Part shown: piece by piece, positions 30,687 to 33,547 of the stretch | Layout of the letters: every line of letters starts with the position of its first letter | Numbering within the stretch: position 1 is the first letter of the stretch | From: a virus | Direction: 5' to 3' (one strand) | Length of the DNA: 33,547 nt | IMG/VR virus record: IMGVR_UViG_3300048587_000159 | Span: 1-33,547 of that record | Made by a program: the position numbers and the translations under genes | The notes under the pieces: model-generated | What the model saw: the letters and a program-made list of their open reading frames with translations, nothing else | Told to the model about the DNA's origin: nothing | The model's database searches: none

Positions 30687-30716
30687 GTGGGAACTTCTCG
30701 TCCCAACCGTTCCCAC
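30687..30716 (-). repeat. Inverted repeat between cro-like and cII-like genes
   Basis: GTGGGAAC (30687-30694) and GTTCCCAC (30709-30716) form a perfect eight-base stem with a 14-base loop; a further GGGAAC lies at 30679-30684. It is in the untranslated gap after cro, where lambda has nutR and tR1. No U-tract follows, so I do not call it a terminator. Confidence 0.5.
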
Positions 30717-30766
30717 CCACCCCTGCCAGCCTGCGCACACCCCAAGCGGAGTGTGGCCAGGTGGCC

Positions 30767-31048
30767 TCAGTTCGAAGCCAGTTCTCGCGGGGCGGCGCCC
30801 TGTTCGAGCCGCACCGTGTACCCGGTCACAAGGCCGGTTTCGTCCCTGATCCAGCTGATGTCAGGGCGCAGCGACTCGCAGCGCACGGCCCGATTTGTCG
30901 CGCGCTCGATAGAGACCGCCATGTCTTCGCTCGGGCGTTTGCCGCGCCAGCCTGTAGCCATCTGCCACAGGTAAACCGGGCTCGTGCCGATGAGCCTTGC
31001 AAGCGCCCGGCGCTTGTCGATGTCAGAGATGTAGCTAACCAAGTCCAT
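30767..31048 (-). CDS. Cro-like HTH repressor
   Basis: The 93-residue product has an N-terminal HTH (RRALARLIGTSPVYLWQMAT, GWRGKRPSEDMAVSIERAT) of the small Cro/YdaS-like kind, followed by a beta C-terminal segment (VTGYTVRLEQG). It is the first gene of the leftward early operon and divergent from the CI-like repressor, with operators between them. The ATG 31048 lies six bases after the -10 box, with no ribosome binding site, so the message may be leaderless. It would repress the repressor gene after induction. Confidence 0.82.
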   Translation of the reverse strand: MDLVSYISDIDKRRALARLIGTSPVYLWQMATGWRGKRPSEDMAVSIERATNRAVRCESLRPDISWIRDETGLVTGYTVRLEQGAAPRELASN

Positions 31049-31054
31049 TGGCAG

Positions 31055-31083
31055 AGATTAGCGCGTGGCTATTCGTAGAGCAA
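31055..31083 (-). promoter_or_regulatory. Leftward early promoter (cro promoter)
   Basis: TTGCTC (31083-31078), a 17-bp spacer and TAATCT (31060-31055) point to the cro-like ATG at 31048. The -10 box is covered by the operator at 31057-31073, so a repressor bound there would silence it. Transcription should begin at or within a few bases of the start codon. Confidence 0.7.
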
Positions 31084-31122
31084 TAGCCGTGGGCACATTG
31101 CACCAACTAGCCGCGAGCTATT
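31057..31122. promoter_or_regulatory. Three-part operator between cro-like and CI-like genes
   Basis: TAGC-N5-GCTA occurs at 31059-31071 (TAGCGCGTGGCTA) and 31108-31120 (TAGCCGCGAGCTA), and a half-conserved site at 31084-31096 (TAGCCGTGGGCAC). Centres are 25 and 24 bp apart, like lambda OR1-OR3. The first covers the -10 box of the cro promoter, the last covers a likely -10 (TATTCA, 31119-31124) of the repressor promoter. A weaker middle site suits cooperative binding. Confidence 0.75.
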
Positions 31123-31133
31123 CAATCGACGGT

Positions 31134-31835
31134 ATGCGCACGATAGACGACATACGGCACTCGAACCTGCTCGACCTGATCAGCAAGTACGGTGGTCAGC
31201 GGCAGCTTGCCGACACCATCGGCAAGGCGCCGGCGCAGATCAGTCAGTGGGTGACCCGCGCCCCAAACCACCGCACCGGCACGCCGCGGGTGATTGGTAC
31301 CGCCTCAGCTCGCGACATAGAGACCAGGTGCGGACTACCGGAAGGCTGGCTCGATCAGGAGCGCGCCTCCGACTTCGTGGTCGTCAAGTCATTGGGAGAG
31401 ACCGCACCACCGTCCTACGTGGAAGAGGTTCTGGTCAGGTTTTACCCCGGCCTTTCTGCGTCTGCGGGCCCCGGCTTCATCAACGAGAGCAACCAGAGCC
31501 CGTTGGGGCTCAAGTTCCGCGCGGAGTCGCTACGGCGCAAGGGCATCGACCCGGCGACAGCCTTCGTGGTCTATGCCCGCGGCGATTCGATGGAGCCGCT
31601 AATATATGACGGCGACTCGATCCTGCTGGATGCGAGCAAAACCACGGTGAAGGATGGCTGCTTGTACGTGGTGGAGGTCGACGAAGACACGCTTGTGAAG
31701 CGCCTCCACAGGCGCCCAGGTAATCGATTGCTGGTGCAGTCGGAGAACCAGTCTTACCCGCCGTATGAAGTCGCGATGGATCAGCCTGGCTTCCGAATCG
31801 CGGGTGAAGTTCTTTGGCGGGCTGGGTGGGTGTGA
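31134..31835 (+). CDS. cI: CI-like phage repressor with S24 peptidase domain
   Basis: I choose ATG 31134 (MRTIDDIRHS), giving 233 residues; a GTG at 31065 would place all operators in the coding region. An HTH spans about residues 22-45 (RQLADTIGKAPAQISQWVTR). The self-cleavage peptidase follows: Ala111-Gly112 in SASAGPGF as cut site, Ser152 in ARGDSMEP and Lys189 in DTLVKRLH as the dyad. RecA-stimulated cleavage after DNA damage would induce the prophage. No ribosome binding site precedes the ATG and a likely -10 ends ten bases upstream, so a leaderless message, as in lambda cI, is plausible. Confidence 0.9.
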   Translation: MRTIDDIRHSNLLDLISKYGGQRQLADTIGKAPAQISQWVTRAPNHRTGTPRVIGTASARDIETRCGLPEGWLDQERASDFVVVKSLGETAPPSYVEEVLVRFYPGLSASAGPGFINESNQSPLGLKFRAESLRRKGIDPATAFVVYARGDSMEPLIYDGDSILLDASKTTVKDGCLYVVEVDEDTLVKRLHRRPGNRLLVQSENQSYPPYEVAMDQPGFRIAGEVLWRAGWV

Positions 31836-32228
31836 CTACTTCTGCTCAAGGGCGGCGACTACCGCACTTCGCGCCGCAGGGTCGTAGATGCACGTGTACC
31901 GCATGTTCTGCCAGGCACCGAACCCGTTCTGAGCGCGTAGTCCAGCGCCTGACAGCACAAGGGTTGCGGACGGCCCCAGCCGCGCCTCGGGGAATCTGAA
32001 GGCGTCCCACTCATGGGCATACCGGAGCTGCGCCTCAATCGCTGCGGTGCAGGCCGCCCTGCTTGCGCCAGCGTGTCGGTTGTTCCAGCACGTCGGGTCC
32101 TTTGAGCATTGATCGTCACTAGGCGGGCGGTCGGCCGCATCGTTCCACATCCACCAAAGCAAGAGCGGAAACCCTGCCGCCAACAGCAGGGCGCCAAGTA
32201 CTGTGTCGGCTTTTTTGCTCATCGCCAT
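31836..32228 (-). CDS. Membrane-anchored protein, likely expressed in the lysogen
   Basis: The 130-residue product is convergent with and abuts the repressor. After a short basic N terminus it has one hydrophobic segment (TVLGALLLAAGFPLLLWWMW) and a soluble part with several Cys (QCSKDPTCWNN, RAACTAAIEA, MRYTCIYDP). The C-terminal pattern (LRAQNGFGAWQNMRYTC) is known to me from small envelope proteins of unknown role in proteobacteria. Its upstream region holds the second pair of CI-type operators. A place beside cI suggests a lysogenic-conversion or superinfection-exclusion gene. Start is ATG 32228 or 32222. Confidence 0.65.
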   Translation of the reverse strand: MAMSKKADTVLGALLLAAGFPLLLWWMWNDAADRPPSDDQCSKDPTCWNNRHAGASRAACTAAIEAQLRYAHEWDAFRFPEARLGPSATLVLSGAGLRAQNGFGAWQNMRYTCIYDPAARSAVVAALEQK

Positions 32229-32279
32229 GCCGGCATGCTGGCACCAAAAAACCACACAGACAAGGCTGCGTACAGAAAT

Positions 32280-32317
32280 TAGCTCAGAGCTATTGTCATA
32301 GAATTAGCTCTGCGCTA
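32280..32317. promoter_or_regulatory. Second CI-type operator pair
   Basis: TAGCTCAGAGCTA (32280-32292) and TAGCTCTGCGCTA (32305-32317) have the same TAGC-N5-GCTA form as the cI-cro operators, 25 bp centre to centre. They lie between the divergent gene at 32228 and the rightward operon. This resembles lambda OL and OR, where one repressor controls two early promoters. Confidence 0.78.
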
Positions 32318-32321
32318 TTGT
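32293..32321 (+). promoter_or_regulatory. Rightward early promoter overlapping the operators
   Basis: TTGTCA (32293-32298), a 17-bp spacer and TATTGT (32316-32321) point to the gene at 32350. The operator at 32305-32317 covers the spacer and -10 box, so the CI-like protein should repress it. Confidence 0.72.
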
Positions 32322-32349
32322 TCGGCCACCAGACTGCCGGACGTTAGCC

Positions 32350-32685
32350 ATGCAACCCTCCCCAATCTTCGAAACCCGCCGCAAGAACCTGGCCGCGCAA
32401 GCAGCCATCCCGCAGCACAAGTACCTGATCGAGTCCGTCGTCGGCTTCGAGCCCGACGGCGAGACCTGGCTCTCCAATGTGCTCGACGGCACTTGGCTGA
32501 TCAGCCGCGACGACGCCCGGCGCGTCGAGCAGCTGCTGGAGCTGGAGCCGGGCGTGCTGAGCGTTCTCGAGCGCGCGGTCACGCCAAAATGCGAGATGAC
32601 GCGGCTGCGGGTCGCGCTGTCCGACATCGTGGCGCTTGTGAATGCCACGGGTCGGCAGGTGGTCGCAGTGAGCCGCCCGTCATGA
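32350..32685 (+). CDS. Rightward early protein 1, unknown
   Basis: The 111-residue product is the first gene of the rightward operon. It is predicted soluble, with an N-terminal helical stretch ([20 protein letters not shown]), a central segment ([20 protein letters not shown]) and helices toward the end ([20 protein letters not shown]). I recognise no motif. The next gene overlaps its stop by ATGA. In lambda-like phages this operon carries recombination, anti-restriction and integration genes, so an early nonessential role is likely. Confidence 0.65.
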   Translation: MQPSPIFETRRKNLAAQAAIPQHKYLIESVVGFEPDGETWLSNVLDGTWLISRDDARRVEQLLELEPGVLSVLERAVTPKCEMTRLRVALSDIVALVNATGRQVVAVSRPS

Positions 32686-32885
32686 CCGCCGCAAGGATCT
32701 GGCTAACCGTCACCGCACTGGCGTGGGCGGAAGGCTGCGACAGCAATTCCCGTCGGCACGGTCGCCGCTTGGCGTTGGGCCTGTGGCGCGGGTCTTTCTT
32801 TTCGCCGCGCCTGGCGATCGCCACCGGCCTGCAAGTCGCCCGCGACTACCAGGCCTGCGCGTTCCGAATCCGGAGGGCGCCATGA
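32682..32885 (+). CDS. Small basic early protein, unknown
   Basis: The 67-residue product starts at ATG 32682, overlapping the previous stop (ATGA), and its own stop overlaps the next start in the same way. It is basic, with [20 protein letters not shown] and [18 protein letters not shown] helices. Small genes coupled in this way are typical of phage early operons. No function can be assigned. The tight overlaps on both sides are the main evidence that it is real. Confidence 0.6.
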   Translation: MTAARIWLTVTALAWAEGCDSNSRRHGRRLALGLWRGSFFSPRLAIATGLQVARDYQACAFRIRRAP

Positions 32886-33547
32886 CCATCACCAGCTACA
32901 AGGGTTTCGACAAGGATTTTTGCTGCCGCGGCTTCCGGTTCGTCGTCGGCGAAACGTACACGCACGACGGCGAAGTCAAAGCCTGCGCCTCCGGCTTCCA
33001 CGCCTGCGAGCACCCGCTGGACGTGTTCGGCTACTACCCGCCCGCCGGCAGCCGCTTCGCGCTGGTCGAGCAGTCCGGCGATGTGGCCCGCGAGAGCGTC
33101 GCCGACGACACGAAGGCCGCTAGCCGAACGATCACGATCAAAGCTGAAATAGGTATTCCTGGCCTGGTCTCGGCCGCAATCGAGTATGTCACCAGCCGAT
33201 GCTTGCCCATCGATCCGGAGTCACCGGCGAGCGCGACGGGCTACCAGGGCGCGGCGAGCGCGACGGGCCACCGGGGCGCGGCGAGCGCGACGGGCGACCA
33301 GGGCGCGGCGAGCGCGACGGGCCACCGGGGCGCGGCGAGCGCGACGGGCTACCGGGGCGCGGCGAGCGCGACGGGCTACCAGGGCGCGGCGAGCGCGACG
33401 GGCTACCAGGGCGCGGCGAGCGCGACGGGCTACCGGGGCGCGGCGAGCGCGACGGGCCACCGGGGCGCGGCGAGCGCGACGGGCGACCAGGGCGCGGCGA
33501 GCGCGACGGGCCACCGGGGCGCGGCGAGCGCGACGGGCGACCAGGGC
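32882..33547 (+). CDS. ASATG-repeat early phage protein, 5' part only
   Basis: The frame starts at ATG 32882 ([20 protein letters not shown]), coupled to the previous stop by ATGA, and is open to the window end (222 codons). The N-terminal ~115 residues match a widespread phage family, possibly the one called DUF7666 in Pfam: [20 protein letters not shown], then [20 protein letters not shown], then [20 protein letters not shown] and [15 protein letters not shown]. From residue 116 it becomes repeats of ASATG-X-X-GA, nine residues each, twelve units before the edge. This kind of regular Gly/Ala/Ser repeat could fold as a beta solenoid. The function of the family is unknown to me. The 3' end lies outside the window. 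Confidence 0.85.
   Translation, partial: MTITSYKGFDKDFCCRGFRFVVGETYTHDGEVKACASGFHACEHPLDVFGYYPPAGSRFALVEQSGDVARESVADDTKAASRTITIKAEIGIPGLVSAAIEYVTSRCLPIDPESPASATGYQGAASATGHRGAASATGDQGAASATGHRGAASATGYRGAASATGYQGAASATGYQGAASATGYRGAASATGHRGAASATGDQGAASATGHRGAASATGDQG
33227..33547 (+). repeat. 27-bp tandem repeats in the early gene, running off the window
   Basis: About 12 units of 27 bp follow each other without a gap (the last is cut by the window edge). Each encodes ASATG-X-X-GA. Within units only two positions vary: the first base of the sixth codon (TAC, CAC, GAC giving Tyr, His, Asp) and the second base of the seventh codon (CAG, CGG giving Gln, Arg). The order is YQ, HR, DQ, HR, YR, YQ, YQ, YR, HR, DQ, HR, DQ. 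All other bases are identical. Confidence 0.95.

Noticed and set aside
30687-30716. tR1-like terminator after cro
   Set aside because: The stem lacks a following U-tract and no boxB-like site could be identified, so only an inverted repeat is annotated.
31065-31133. Upstream GTG start extending the CI-like repressor by 23 residues
   Set aside because: It would put the operators inside the coding region, and the N-terminal extension has no repressor-like sequence; ATG 31134 follows a likely -10 at suitable distance.
33221-33514. Minus-strand frame of Arg/Ala repeats (RRARRA) over the tandem repeats
   Set aside because: It is the antisense of the 27-bp repeats, while the plus-strand frame has a recognised N-terminal domain and a coupled start.
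1-33547. CRISPR array or insertion sequence
   Set aside because: The only regular repeats are coding (27-bp units) or origin iterons without spacers, and no transposase frame or terminal inverted repeats were seen.

Overview
The window is most of a GC-rich, lambda-like temperate siphophage integrated in a bacterial chromosome. The host is probably a gamma- or betaproteobacterium: the portal and terminase are of the lambda gpB/gpA type, there is an Rz/Rz1 spanin pair, and the start sites carry sigma70-type promoters and GGAG-type ribosome binding sites. The host cannot be named from the sequence.

Layout. Bases 1-78 look like host chromosome. Bases 79-126 are the 3' part of a tRNA-Met(CAU) gene on the minus strand, followed by a perfect IHF-consensus site and two pairs of short direct repeats; this reads as the attL end of the prophage. 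From 247 to about 25.3 kb the minus strand carries the late genes. Transcription runs right to left, so the order is: lysis cassette (25.2-22.46 kb), fibre/adhesin cassette (22.46-20.1 kb), candidate cos site (19.9-20.06 kb), terminase small and large subunits, gpW-like joiner, portal, fused protease-capsid, small head genes, tail terminator, gpZ-like protein, tail tube, frameshifted tail-assembly chaperone, tape measure and tail-tip proteins. Just upstream sits a Q-like gene with a candidate late promoter directly after it. From 26 to 31 kb a tightly overlapped minus-strand early operon encodes a DNA methyltransferase, a VRR-NUC nuclease, a DnaC-like helicase loader, an O-like initiator with 12-bp iterons inside its gene, a cupin-like protein, a truncated cytosine methyltransferase, a CII-like regulator and a Cro-like regulator. 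The immunity region (31.05-32.32 kb) holds a CI-like S24 repressor and TAGC-N5-GCTA operators at two separate promoter regions. A rightward operon starts at 32350 and leaves the window inside a gene made of perfect 27-bp repeats. No integrase is visible; it probably lies beyond the right end.

The most interesting part is a two-gene plus-strand island at 11.8-12.48 kb, placed against the direction of the late operon between head and tail genes. It has a near-consensus promoter with a perfect palindrome in its spacer, a very acidic 96-residue protein, and then a small helix-turn-helix protein. This is the architecture of anti-CRISPR (acr-aca) loci and makes a good candidate for an undescribed one. 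Other notable items are the two-site immunity switch with possibly leaderless messages, the iterons in the initiator gene, the ASATG nonapeptide repeat protein, the GGGAAAC frameshift, the protease-capsid fusion and the cut-down cytosine methyltransferase.

Two gene cascades can be inferred. After induction, the Cro promoter drives the early operon through replication to Q, and Q then allows transcription of the 25-kb late operon. In the lysogen, CI would silence both the leftward early promoter and the rightward promoter near 32.3 kb.
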